Of a DNA stretch of 64,000 nucleotides, positions 35,289 to 48,228 are shown one piece after another. The first letter of the stretch is position 1. The number at the start of each line of letters is the position of its first letter. Where the stretch lies: the NCBI RefSeq assembly GCF_019649055.1, contig NW_026570278.1, forward strand, positions 186,001-250,000, written 5' to 3'. The DNA comes from Paramacrobiotus metropolitanus (taxonomy: Eukaryota > Tardigrada > Eutardigrada > Parachela > Macrobiotidae). The notes below the pieces were generated by a model. That model did no database searches and was not told where the DNA came from. It worked only from the letters and a program-made list of their open reading frames with translations. A program made the position numbers and the translations under genes.

Positions 35289-36415
35289 TGAGGCCAGAAA
35301 TTACGGTGCGCAGTAAAAATCTGAAATCTACTGTATACTGCGCATTCTTTTAGTCGTTTGCCCCACGAAGCGCTGTAATAGCATCGTTCTACGAGTACAC
35401 TGCTATGCGTTACACCACGTTATCGAACGACACCTTATGAAATACTGTAATCATTAATTTTTTTGCTCATTAGATGCGCAGCATTAAATGTAAGTACTCG
35501 TATCTTGCGCAATGCGGGTGGTTACAGTCACCATTCTCAGAATTATGTGCAGTGAGTCGGCAGTGAACTGTGAGTCTTCATAACCATCTGAGGAAAAAAA
35601 ACACCGGAAATTATTATCTACATCGGATGGGTTTTATTCAATTAAAAATAATTTTAAATTCATTATATTTCACAAAGCAAATGACCGTAGGCCCACGGTG
35701 CATCTGTACGCTGTGACAAACTGTGCAAAGACTGAAAATATACCATCATGTTTATGCTGCTTCTCAACATTTTCTAAGACGCCTTTCATTTTTCTGCAGT
35801 TTTTCACTTTAAACCTAAAATCTCTTTTAAAAATGTTACAAGAAATCAAAAAGTGTGCATGTTCTAAGTATTACATGTGTAAAATTTTATTTTTACTTTC
35901 TCCTAATGATGGCTCACGCTCATCAGTGTAAAGTGCCACCGCATCGGACAAATGCGCTGGTCATTCAATCGAATCGATGTTGCAGTCGAAGCTGTATGAT
36001 ATTTTATTCGCAGTCTGGCGCTGCAATACAGTTATTACTATCGATTAATTTTAGCCACGAGCGCATACGTTGGCGAAAAGAGTAGGGATTGCATGCTGGG
36101 TCTGAACCGACCACTCTCTCCCTCGCGCAGCCACCGTAATGATCAGCCCACAAATAGGACAGTCATGAGTAGCCACAGCGTTCAGCTTTTCCTTCGAACG
36201 ATCGATCCACAAATTTATCATAACTCACTGCGCAGAGACAGATACACACACGCCGCTGTTGCGTTTACTTCTGGCCCAGTCAAGGCAGTGGGGTAGCCGA
36301 CGATGTGTGCCATTAGGACCGTTGTGGAGGTATATTTGCATTTGCAGTGTAGCGGATGCTGAATTTCTAGGATAAAACTGTTCAGTTCTAAAAAAAACAG
36401 TTTGAAAATTACTTG
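35289..36415. other. Intergenic between F-box and esterase-like genes
   Basis: Nothing coding recognised. AT-rich, with the promoter of the downstream gene presumably near 36300-36400. Confidence 0.4.
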
Positions 36416-39400
36416 ATGATGACGGCAGTTAATTTCGTTTGGGCCGCACTTTTACTGTGTTGTAGCGGGAACGACGCGGTTCTTCTGCGCAACCGAGGTA
36501 CAGTTTAAATTCATCGCTCCCAGGAACCATCTAGTTGAATTGTCGTTTGCGCATTTTAGATATACCAGTTCAGGCCAACCGCTCCGACGCGCCCGAACCT
36601 AACGGCCCTTGGAAGAAACTGCGCATAGCTAACATCTTTCACGATGGGATGATTCTCAGCGCCACCTGTCCCGGTTCCCGGTTGTGGGGCTATGGAGAAC
36701 CCGGCGCTCATATCATCATTGATTTGCGTGTTGACGTCTATGATACTAGAGTCAATGGTATTTGATCCATTTTTTACGCCCTTGTAACCTTTCTGCTAAA
36801 TTGCTACTTACTCGTAATTTCACAGGTAATGGCAAATGGGAAACCTATTTATGTGTGGATTCTCCTGGCGGACCATTGGACATTGAAGTGATACAACAGA
36901 TCAAGAGAAAGCACGCCGGACACGCTATGGTTCGCGGCGTTTATTTTGGGGAGGTTTATTTGTGTGCCGGCGAAGGGAATATGGCCTTTCCGGTCAAACA
37001 TGTAAGTGTATTTCCGAATTAATTCTTAACCCTAAAATGTTTCGCCGACGCATTATTATACACGATCGGTTTTTGAGAACTATAAGTAAATTAGCAACAT
37101 CAGTTCTCGGATACGTCTCACAGAAGAACAGCCATTTTTCCGCTGCGACGCAATCAGATCTTTATGCGATGTGGACCAGAAATTTATGGTTTTGGCTGTT
37201 TTATTAAGAAGAAAAATGCATTAATATTTAATTCGTTTATATTTCATCGGTCTCCCATCATTTGGTAGAGGTGTTTTGTAGCCTAGACACTTATCTAACC
37301 CACAAGCCGTGAATATCATACAGGGTTTCAAACATGCTAATATAAATTTGATTTTTTACTTGATTAGTTCCAAATACAGTAATAACCATCGCTTGTACTG
37401 CATGTAAAGATAGCATAATTCCTTTATTTACTGTGATGCGCAGTGACTATAATATTTTAAATTGACCGCTGACATGGTTGCCGAAAATCAAAAGCATGCC
37501 TATTGCTGTAATAATGAATCATAAATGTATGTGTATATTTCTAGATGCGAAACGGAACAGCGGAACTTCTTGCATCGTCAGATTTTCCTTTTATGCGTAT
37601 TATGACAATATACCCGTCGACATCGCCGGTGCCACTCACTGAGCCGCACATTCTGCAAAACTGGACAAAAGTCACCCCCGACACGCTGCGCTACTTCTCG
37701 GCTATATGCTGGACAACAATGCGCCGCGTATATGCCAGGCTTAACCACAAGCGCAAGCCAGGTACGCTCTTACGGAAAATGCATGAGATAAGTAGACTGA
37801 GCAGCAACTGGATTCTACTCCAATTTCCAAGTATCCCGTAATTTACTGAGGCATTTCAAAATTCGACTATAAGTTCTATGAGTAAATACATGTATCAGTC
37901 TAGCGGAATGGTTCGGCCAGGTTTGAAAGGCACCGGTTGCGCAACACATAAGTCCGCAAGGGCATCTTATTTCCGTAACCTCCACTTCTCTCTTGCTTCC
38001 GCTCCGCTTGCTGGAACACGTTACACGGGGCCTGTGTACGTTTGTGCGAACGTTTTTTTTCACGTAACGTTCCCAACCGACCGTTTTCCATTACTCCAGA
38101 CAGCTGGGCGCAACATGTATATCCCACGCCTCGTACAAATCCAGAGCTGCACTGTTTAAACGCACTAATTAATCGCTTTGAGCAGCCAAACAGAAGCTGA
38201 TCTGATTATTGCACTGTACTTTATTTCGAGAAGATATGCTGCTTGATTTTTTCCCGATATATGCGATAATTTTTAAAATTTCACCCATTCCACCACTTGA
38301 TCACACTTTTGCAATTGCTTCGGTTTGTATAGAGTGCGCAAATAAAAGTCAGTAGCAGTACTGTAATGTCACAATCTGCCTCATAAGTTGAACTCCGTGC
38401 GAGTCTGAAAAAACCGAGTTTATCTTGCTGTTAAAGTGAACGTCGACCCCACCATAACCATTTCGATCTGTTGGTCTACGGAGCCGGCGGACGGGCAGTA
38501 ACAGATTACTGTTCTAAATTGTAGATGAACAAATTCCGATTGGTTTGATCGGCGCTTACTATGACAACACCACAATCCGAACCTGGACGCCACCGGAAGC
38601 GATCAAGCAGTGCAATAATAAACGAAATATGTCGGTCGAGCCTGGAAAAGATTCGGCGGTGTTTAACGGAATGATTGCGCCGCTAACGAAATTCCGTTTG
38701 AGCGGGGTGCTGTGGTACCAAGGCGAATCGGACGCCGCGACGAATCCTGAGGTGTACGGATGCCGGTTCAAAGCGCTGATCAATGCCTGGCAAGGACGCT
38801 ATCCTTGGGCAGAGGGCCTGCCTTTCGGTATTGTCCAGTTGGGCACGCAGAGCACGGAGAAGATCCCCGGCGGAACTGCGTTGGTTCGCTGGCAGCAGAC
38901 CGCGCATTACGGCCAGCTGCCGAATAAAGCGCTGCCACGGGTTTTCATGGCATCGGCATTTGACTTGGACGATCCCGGTTCACCGTTCGGGTCGTAAGTG
39001 AACTCAACCAGTATTTTGTCCTTCTTTAAAACGAATAAAGAAGAAGGAAAACTGATGTAACATTACTCGAAAGTTGTCGCCATAAGGAAAAATTATTATT
39101 TTTCGTGGAACTGGTTAGACATTTAAATTTGGTTTTTCGGTTAAACATGTTTTTTTTTGCTTTTTGGTAATAGTAATAATAACTATTGGTAATAGTAATT
39201 TTGAATTAGGAATTATCAAGGTATAACTTAATAACTTTAAGAAAGTTTCAATCTCACCCCAAATGGTAATATCGCTTTTTATGAGCAGCCGCTACACACG
39301 CCACAAGGAAGAAATTGCGGAGCGCCTGTTCGCCGGAATTATGTCGCAGATCTACTACATCCACCTACCGTTCCAAGGACCCTTCCCGAAACAGATCCAG

Positions 39401-39830
39401 ACGGACAGCGATCAAATCATCATCGAATATGATACAAACGTCATTTATCGTAAAGACCATCCTAAAGAATGCTTTCAGGTCAGTCTGCGACTCTGCGGGT
39501 TATTCTGTGTACCTTCCCGTTAAGCTTGCTGTAACAGGCGCTGTGTAGGTCTGCTGTCATTCACCGACAATCCAGTTGAGTAGTTGGCATGAATGCAAAG
39601 TCTGGCACAACGTAACGACCAACTGGATACGATCAGAACCCAATAAAGTCTTCGTCGGCAGTGCAACATGCGGAAAACACGCGGGCTTCGTGCGGTATGC
39701 GTGGCAGCTGGGAAATTTAAAATGCAAGGTTTACATTTCGGATTATTTGTGGAGTTCATATGGTTTGCCGGGGGCGCCGTTCGTCTTGCCCACAAACTGG
39801 ACCCAGGGAGAGGAAGCAACGGTATATTAA
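36416..39830 (+). CDS. Secreted sialate O-acetylesterase-like protein lacking catalytic Ser and His
   Basis: Seven exons: 36416-36497, 36560-36757, 36826-37001, 37545-37761, 38525-38993, 39289-39478, 39549-39830. All junctions are GT-AG and phase-consistent. About 536 residues, close to the usual SIAE length. Signal peptide MMTAVNFVWAALLLCCSGN. Family landmarks in order: LRIANIFHDGMILSA, SRLWGYGEPGA, VYFGEVYLCAGEGNM, EQIPIGLIGAYYDN, LSGVLWYQGESDA, FGIVQLGTQ, ASAFDLDDPGSPFGS, VRYAWQLG, YGLPGAPF. SIAE enzymes use the Ser of GQSNM; here it reads GEGNM. The His of the usual SIHPxxK motif is Tyr (SRYTRHK). Family identity is firm; loss of esterase activity is an inference. It may bind acetylated sugars without cleaving them. 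Confidence 0.85.
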
Positions 39831-42284
39831 AACCGTACACTTTTTTCGTCAATGGTGCCACTAATTTTGTCTAGTCGTTCAAATTTTGCTGCAACGATAT
39901 TGCACAGTTGCCATGTGTTATTACTGTATTAGAAAGGCCTGTATCGGTATCGGTAAATGACGATCATCATTATTCCCGGGTAAAATCTGTTGTCGCACCA
40001 GTCGTCATACTACGTTGTACATGCCTTTGTCATAACTTCCCCGGTTTTAGTAAGCAAGGTAAAATCTGCTAGCAGCTTGAACGTTCGTAAAATTGGTGTC
40101 AGAATATCGTGCAAAGTTTTCTTGGGGCAAAAATGTATTATACGTCACAAGAAACAGTTCATGAGCGCTTTCCGTGGGGATAGAAGCCCGGATGCACCAC
40201 CTCCGCCTGCCATTTCATATATCCTCTAACCAGCAGATCCAGATGAAAAGGTTCAAGTGCATTTCGAATATGACCAAAAGATCGTTTACGATATGGGAAT
40301 ACAATTACCATTGCCTCCAGTTTTAGGTGCGCGGTTATAGTAGCCGCAAGATGAAATTGTACTGCAGAGTCTGGTATACGGAAAATGACGCACAAGTTGT
40401 TCTGAGAAACGTGTGCGATAGGCAACGGCCGGATCTGAAAGTGGTGCAATTTCATTTAGCACGGCTACAGCACATTTTGGCTTGTAGTTTTGCAGCCGTT
40501 ATGTCTTGTTGAAAATTTTGATTTTGATGTTGGAACACGAAGTTCACGAATGGAGAAGAATACTACCTTGCAACTTTTCTACGGCTCTGCGCAGAAACTG
40601 GCGTCCCTTACTGAAGTTTTAAAAATCAGTATGTGACGGTATTACAGCACGCATAAAAACCGCTACGGTCAGTTCGGACGAAAAAATTATTATCCCAATG
40701 GGCTGCATTAGGACAGTGCTCCTTTCTTCGGCATATTATTTGTTCTCTCTTTGTCATATCGTTATCACTTCGGCTGCGTCCGTACTATTTTGCACATACC
40801 TTCCGGCTACCGCATGTCATTTGTGTCCCCGTAAAAGGTCAATATCAGTATGAGCAAACGCAAACACCTCGGATAACTGTGTTTCCATGTTGGTCACCTT
40901 CTTCGTATTTGGGCTTTTTTAAAAAAATATGTCGCGGCTTTTAATAGAAACACGTTCTAGTCTTCGGTTATAGTACGCTGTTTCTCTCAGCTTTGTTTGG
41001 TAATAACATCGGTTACGTAATAGCTGTGTCTACAGAAGGCTGTTTGATTACCGGCAAAGCGCTATTGTGCAAGCATACTCTGCACACAGTAGCTGGTGCG
41101 GTGCAGTTTATTATGCTCTTTCTGAATTGCACTTTAAATGCGACTGGCAAAATGCATTAAATGCTGAGAGTTTGAGACCACAGTGTGCGCTGAGTAAACA
41201 TATTTACCGAGCGATGCGCTGCTACCGCACGCACTATGTACTAAATAATAATATGGTGCGTAATATGGTACAGTAGGTCGTCGTCGCCGCTGCGGATGTC
41301 TTTATAAACGTTTTGCTAATGGATATTCAGCTGCAGAATATGCCGGACAATATTGGGCCGAGTGGTAAATTTGGTTCGAAGTGTTATCATGAGAATAGTG
41401 GCGATTGCTCATGTGGATACTGTTGTTGAAGACGACATGTCAATTTGCCAAGCTGCTACCGAAATTTCCTATGGAAACATCGGTAGTAGTATGCCATTTT
41501 GCCGTGTTGCCAATATATATTGTTGATGTGAAAGTTTTGCCTGAACTCGGAACGGAAGTTTTGCCTGAACTCGGAACGGAAGTTTTGCCTGAACTCGTTG
41601 CAGCATCTGGTGGGAAACAGGCGCTTCAAACTGTTTGTTTGTTTTGCTTGTATGTGTGATCGCTGACTGGTGTGCGCATAACTTTTTGCAGGAAACCATA
41701 TCCACTCGGTCGCAAGTGTTGCCGAACAATTGCGGTCTTGTTATTATCATTTGGATTTACCGCTAATTTAACGGACTGGATTCAATGAGTTCGCACCAAT
41801 TGCAGCGAAAGCGTCGGCACTACTGTATGTTCGAAAACACAGACTACTGAGACTTACCTAATTTATTAACTAATGACCCGGGGTACTAACTGGTGAATTA
41901 CGCCTACGGGCATACAAAAAGCAGCACTGGAACTTGCATTTTGTAAATAGCTTTGTGAATGTGACCGACTGCGTGTTTATTGGTGCAGTTCAGCTGCTGA
42001 CTAATGTGCTTATGGCTGCACACATATGGCGAAAGTGTGCAATTATTAGCGGGAAGATTCTGCATGTAAACCTTTATTTAGCAAAACTGGGAACCACTTG
42101 GACAAGCTCAGCGATCAAAATGCAAGGAAAACTTCTCCGGCAGCAATGCTCTGTTAGATTTTTAGATAGATTCGGAAAAGATAAAAATTCAAAAGGTGAA
42201 ACATCCTCAAATCAGCATAAGCTAATGGAAATTACATACTCCTTATGTCTGCTATACTGATTTTATTAAACTCCTGTACTGAAA
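39831..42284. other. Intergenic; 3' flank of the esterase-like gene, no other gene seen
   Basis: 39831-40110 is duplicated at about 46000-46260 together with the gene's last exon. Beyond that only short frames. A 24-bp tandem repeat lies at 41532-41598. Confidence 0.4.
41532..41598 (+). repeat. 24-bp tandem repeat, 2.8 copies
   Basis: The unit AAGTTTTGCCTGAACTCGGA ACGG is repeated without change. In one + frame it would give the octapeptide EVLPELGT repeated, inside an open frame 41405-41659. On its own this is not enough to call a gene. Confidence 0.7.
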
Positions 42285-44633
42285 CTACGAGACTGCTTCC
42301 ACTATAATGGAGAATCCCGTCTCGGTATTCGAATTGTCGGTAGTAAATGTGGCCACCTAAAGCAAAATCAAGGTGTTTACAGCCCTGGTGAATACCGGTT
42401 AATTTTTCGAACGGAGAATGCATCGTACCGTTGTGTCTGTTGACAGGATTTTGCTGGTGAAGGGATTATTCGCGCAGTATCTGGTTCCGTCAATTCTTAA
42501 GTGGTCATACGGACAGAGTGTTGCACTAGATTGGAAGCCGCCCTCGACCTGCAAGGATATAAGGGTTGTTTCTAGCGACTGCAGACCACCTGTATGCTGG
42601 TATTGGCAGTAACAGTATAAGAATAGCAGTATAACAAAAGCCGATGACGTTACTTCAAATTCGCCTTCCAACGTAAACTGCAAAGAGAACACAATCATGT
42701 CAGTTAAAAAGAACTGCTGGATACGGGAACATCAGATTTGAGTGCATCGAAAATAATTAACGTAAATACCCACCGCTTATTGAGGTCATACTTGCAGTCC
42801 ACCTTTCAGTTACGTATATACTTGGTCTAGTGCCAATATTTTATACTGTACCTTGATTCTCTGACCCCTAGGAGCGGTGATGGTCCAAGTGCACGAGGCT
42901 TGGTCGGGATAATCTTCGGGATAATTCGGTGATTTGATGTAACCGGGCATGGTCGTGTCCACGTGTACCCGCCCACCGCAACCTGAGCCAAACGAAAATG
43001 GTTTTAATCACTTATCACTTACTGTACATTGCCGAGCCTGCAAGAATTATCACGCAATGCTCTTCTCCAGCTATAATGCTTAATTTTAGTCGGATTTATA
43101 AAAGCTGCATGGATTCAAGCGTCAGCAAAACGTTTAATGCAGAAATCACGGCTGATGACTCAGAATATTATTCGAGGGAGGCTAATCATTGCACTAAGCT
43201 AGTTTTTGGTACTACATACTGGGAACTGGGAAATTGTGCTGGAGATATGGATTTGGAAAAGTTTGACTGTCACATTAAATGAAGCGTTTCGCTCTGCTGT
43301 GGGTGCAGATAATTAAATTTTGAGGTAACTTGAACCGAAATTAAAAGGAGTGCACAGTGCACTAAATTAAATTTGGAGTAAAATTATAATTACTGTAGTC
43401 GAAATTCTATCAATAAAAAATTGCAGCGCAACTTGCAGTTACTTCATTAATGGTTACCAATCATTGGCAATCAAAAGACCGAAGCAAAGAAAACAGTAAA
43501 ATTACCCCTTTCCGGTAGCGGACTGGTAGTGGTAGCCATGGTACGCCCTGTTGTGGACTCTTGGATGGGACGTCGTGTCGTCGACCTCCGAGGGCTTAAG
43601 TAGTCTATGACAAGCCCTTGGGCAGACCATGGACCGATTAGCTCGGGAGTCGTCGGCGCGCGTTGCACCCGATGGTTGCTATCGGTAATGGGCCGTACAG
43701 TTGCCGTGTAGTCCGCGTCCCCGCTGCTGACCCGCACGGAAATATTGTGCGAGGGCCTTCCCTCGGACAGTTTCTTCAGATTAACGCAATGCATCGCCAC
43801 CGGTCTAGCAGTATTTTCTTCACGACGCAGGTCATTCCCACGGCGGTACGTCGCATTCCACATATTCTCCGTGAAATCCGCACTCGATGTCATGTTATGG
43901 CGCAGCAGCGACGCCATCTGCTTGATGGCGATTTTCAGTTGTCCGTCGTCGACGAATTCACCAACATGTACGGTGTCTTCGATACCGCTTTCCACCACTT
44001 CGACTACGAAATCAATGTAATCCGTTTCCGACAGGAAAACATACTCATACCCGGTTTTTTACTCGATAAGACTATGAAAATTTGAGGAATGGTGCAAATG
44101 ATGCGGACCTCTGCAAACGGCTGCTTTCCTGTTATGCGGAATATGAAATCCGAACGATATGGCCAGACGCGCTGTAAATGCTTCTCTATCAGTTTAATTG
44201 GATTCCCGCGTGTTTCGGCAGTCGGTAGTATTCTGACAAGGAAGTGCAATTCGGATGTGATGTGGGAAGTGGGAGATACGCTGCCAGCGACCGTTTGTGG
44301 TCCATGAGCGACCATTGTCCGACCCCATCGTGACACGCATCCATTTAAACGGAACAGGCAACAGCAACACCTTAGACACGCTTAGAGTGGTGTGTCTCCC
44401 GTTAAACAAACTGCTGGAGGTCGGATCCCATAACTGAATGGTGGCCACGACAGAGTGCTTGCCTGTCTGGTTGTTTAAGACGATTTCCGTGGAGTTAGGC
44501 TGGAAGATGCCAGCCGGGGCGTAATAGAATGTCGGGGTGGACAGGAAGTCTGAAACGGCACGGAACAACGGGACCTCTTGGTCATGGTAAGGAACGCTGA
44601 AAGCTGGTCTCGACAGGTAGTCCGATCGTAGCG
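42285..44633 (-). CDS. NTD-CUB secreted protein, copy 2
   Basis: Exons in transcription order: 43506-44633, 42852-42982, 42654-42677 (24-nt micro-exon), 42429-42548, 42285-42356. The last four rebuild a complete CUB domain: CGGRVHVD, PGYIKSPNYPEDYPD, CTWTITAPRGQRIK, FTLEGEFE, LCPYDHLRIDG, RYCANNPF, and a final ATFTTDNSNTETGFS. CUB domains bind proteins or sugars outside the cell. The large exon is homologous to copy 1 (IQLWDPTSS, LLPVPFKWMRVTMG, GYEYVFLSETDYIDF, LLRHNMTSSADFTENMWNAT). It starts and ends in phase 1 with length divisible by three, but its middle (about 44050-44270) reads better in a neighbouring frame, implying two compensating small shifts, one next to an A6 run. The signal-peptide exon was not found. 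Assembly error or a decaying gene are both possible. Confidence 0.7.
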
Positions 44634-45369
44634 CTGTAATCAATACTGATGAACGATATAGCGGGATTCGAGGTGTATGAACTATTACGATGCAGATTGC
44701 TGTTTTATACGAGTATTACTGGATTTACGTAAAATAGCGACCCTGACTAAAATTAGTGAGGCGTGCGTCTTTTGAATTTTCTAGTATAGATGTACTGTAA
44801 TCTGGGTTCTTCTACGTTTTTTAATGCGAATTCTTGAGAATGACGGTCTGTTAATAATCAACTTTTCGTTCATCAATATCAAAGAAAAAGTAGAATAAAC
44901 AGTTAAGATATTAGATTTATTCAAAAAACAAATAATACCTGAAATTCTAGACGGTTGAATAAGAGCATACCTTTCAAATGATCGAAGATTGAGAGAAATC
45001 TGAAGTTATAAAAGTTTTTTGTGATTAAAACTTTTACCTGTCATGGTGATTTTTACTGCGGTGAAAACCGCGATGTTGAATGATCGTGTTGTGAATGGAA
45101 AATTAGTGCAACAAATGCAAAATTTGCGTTCCACTGTAAACGGGCGTGGCAGGCTTCAGGCAATCAGGCTTGTTTAGGTCACTTGAAAAGCTACAAACGT
45201 CCTTAGCTAGCTGGCTACTAACTGCCGTTTGCCGAGCGTCTTCAGTTGAAACGTCAACACAGTAGTTACAAATCCAGAGGTTTTTATTGTCAATAATTTT
45301 AGGCTTGGCCTTTCCAAGATTAGGCAGATGAACAGAATGTTAACGCCCTAATAGTACCGGTTCGGCGGT
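44634..45369. other. Upstream region of NTD-CUB copy 2, nothing recognised
   Basis: The signal-peptide exon of the minus-strand gene is expected here by analogy with copy 1 (800-bp first intron). A minus-strand ATGACAG|GTAAAAG at about 45050 has the right phase but no hydrophobic leader in front of it. Confidence 0.3.
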
Positions 45370-46260
45370 CAGATTCTGCTTGAGCGGGTGCTGTGGCACC
45401 CAGGCGAGTCGGACGCCGCGATGAATCCCGAAGCGTACGGTTTTTATGAGCAGACGGTACACACGCCAAAAGGACGAAATTGCGGACCGCCTGTTCGCCG
45501 GGATGATGTCGCAGTTCTATTACATCCACCTACCGGGCGAGAACTCTTTCCGAAACAGATCCAGATGGAAACTAAATCGTTATCGAATACAATAAAGATG
45601 TTATTAACCGTAAAAACTACTGAAAGTCTAGGTCAGTCTGTGGGTCAATTCTAAATATATTGCTGCTAAACTTCCTGTTACCGGAGCCGCATAGGTCTGC
45701 CGTCATTTTGCCGACGATCTAACTGGGTAACTTCCGAGAGTGGAAAGTTTGGCACTATGTAACGGCTCGGTGGATTCGATCATGCAGAACGCAGCCATGC
45801 AGAACATAGTCTTGGTCGGCAGTATAACATGCGGACAACACGCGGGCTTCGTGCGTTATGCCTGGCAACTGGGACAGTTGAACTGCAAGATTTACGCGGA
45901 GGACTATTTGTGGAAACCATATGGACTTCCGGGGCGCCGTTCGTCCTGCCCACAAACTGGACTCAAGGAGACGACGCTGCGGAGTACTGCAGCAGTACAC
46001 TTTTTTCAAATAATTGGTGGTTTTTATTTCGTCATGTTGTTTTGAATTATGCTGCCACCATTTTGCATAACATTGCGTGGTATTACTGTATCAGAAAAGT
46101 CGATACCGGTAAATAACGACTATAATTGGTATACCGTATACGTAATATCCGAGCCCTGTTACTTCTTTGTGGTTACCTTTACCATAACTTCCTCGGTGTC
46201 ATTGAGCAAGGTAAACCACTTAGCAGTTTGGAATTTCATAAAACTCGTTTCTGATTATTG
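45370..46260 (+). pseudogene. Partial broken copy of the esterase-like gene
   Basis: Duplicates 38689-40110 with an internal deletion of roughly 0.5 kb that fuses part of exon 5 (VLWHPGESDAAMNPEAYG) to the end of intron 5 and exon 6, followed by exon 7 (CGQHAGFVRYAWQLGQLNCK) and about 250 bp of 3' flank. Frames are shifted in several places and the N-terminal exons are absent. A non-functional segmental-duplication remnant in the same orientation as the parent. Confidence 0.75.
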
Positions 46261-48228
46261 GTGGCTATAAAACATGTGGTATAAAACAACCTCAGATAGG
46301 GACTATCCAGGAAAATGACGGTAAATTGCAGTCGTGCAACGTGCGATGGCAATAAAACTTCTAATGATTGCTTTTATTCGGCAACAGCAGCCGAGCCGGT
46401 ACAGTGTGCATAAACTATTACGCCTGGACAGATTTTACAAGCTGGGCGAGAAATTCGAAGATACATAACGCATCGAAATTTACATACGGCTTACGCCAAA
46501 CGCCATAATATGGCGCGCCACACAGATAGTTTCAATACGTAACTTGCATTTGGGACGGCTGCTCGCTGGCGGTCGCCAGATATTAGGATAACGATAACCA
46601 TATTGGCATGGTGGATGGCGGCTAAATAAAAGTCGGTGCAGTAAGGGGCGATGTCATTCGGACTCTCGGAGGGCAACTTGCCATTGCAATGAAAACAGTG
46701 TATTCAGCAAATAAATAATTATAGGGATCATCAGTTTATAAGTACGAGTACAACGAAAACATTTAAGTAGTTGGATGTCAATCTTTCATAAACGGTCAGT
46801 TAAACAGTGGTTTGCGCTTGGCGGCCCTGGCCCAACTAAGCTTTTCACTGTTTAACTAATGCATAATGATTTTCATAAGCAATAATTCATAACTTTTGGA
46901 AATTTCGATTTTTTCAAAACTTCATGGAAGTAATATTTTTATTGTAAAAATTAATGAAAGGCTAATGGACAAATTTGAAAAAATTTTAGGTCTTCATAAC
47001 TTTTTAACAAAATTTTATTGATTTTGTTTCTGCATAAATAGCTCTATAGCTGTTTTAAAGGGTTTGCGTAAGGCAAGTCGTATTCGTTCCTGCTGAAGTT
47101 AGGTGTGGGTCGCACACGCATGTTGACTCGCTTCGAGTCTTATTTCTCTTCTCTCTCCCATCGAGCGTGTGTAGTCAACGCAATCGCCATTTGCAATCCA
47201 ACCAAAACGCCGTGCCTGCCTGCCTCAAGCATGTGCATGCTTCTTTATATTTATTGATTATGTTCATCTTTTATGCGGTCGGTGTGTGTTTGTTGCATTA
47301 TTGGGGGCATCCCGCATAATTTGTATTGTAATTGTCCTTTCCTACTCGTAACCGCTATAATTTCTACGTTTTTTTAAGTTTTTCTAAAACAAACCAAAAA
47401 AAAAATTTGTGTGTAAAGTAGTGGAGAGGAAACCATCTTTTACTTAATTGTTGCTTCCAGTGCACGAGTCTTGTTGACAATACTTCTGAAAAAGAACATG
47501 TGACTCTTCCCCTGATTTCTACAGGGCCGTTCTGCCGCATAACAGCCTACGGAACTCAAAAAAAGTTGATACATAATATTATTGTATATTTATCGAGATA
47601 CGGTATATCGTTCATAATAAAGTGACAAGGAGGCGGTAGCGCCTCTTTCCGGATGAGCAAGCAATAATACACAAGTATAATAAACCATAATCTGTATTGC
47701 AACAATGGTATATGAATTTCGTTTAGGATGCCGTTAGCCACACAAAATTAGCTCTTTTCAAATTACAAACTTAATTGCAGAAAATTAGGCTCAGATGGGT
47801 TATTGAAATAACTGTGATACTCAAATCCTTGTGAAATCTAAGACGCGTTGCTTTGTACTAGTTTTATCGGCTTCGATGCGGTCTGTCACGATTTGGAGCG
47901 TTATTAATCAATGGTATTGGTGGATTCTACTGTTAGCGCTATTTGCGGTATGTGCGCGCATTTGTTTAATACATTTCACATGCGGGTAATACGAGCCGTA
48001 TTAGCCGCATGTGAAAAACCTATTAATTATAAAGACGAGATCGTGTGCTCAAAGCTTTGCTGGTTTGGCGTGTTCAAAAGTTTGCTCGGAGCAAAACCTA
48101 CCGGCTTCATCCAGTCGAAATACCATATGAAATAATAAAAGCATGAATGCAAACACGGCTACTACAAAAACTGCGTGCATAGCGTTCGGTGGAATGGCAA
48201 ACCGTTTCCCGTTGTGGGTGCATTCAAG
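46261..48228. other. Intergenic, no gene recognised
   Basis: AT-rich with homopolymer runs (47370-47420). Short frames only. Confidence 0.4.

Noticed and set aside
40159-40455. 98-codon minus frame 3' of the esterase-like gene
   Set aside because: No domain, no splice context and no paralog in the window.
42998-43282. 94-codon + frame between the CUB and N-terminal exons of NTD-CUB copy 2
   Set aside because: Falls within the intron of the minus-strand gene and has no recognisable domain.
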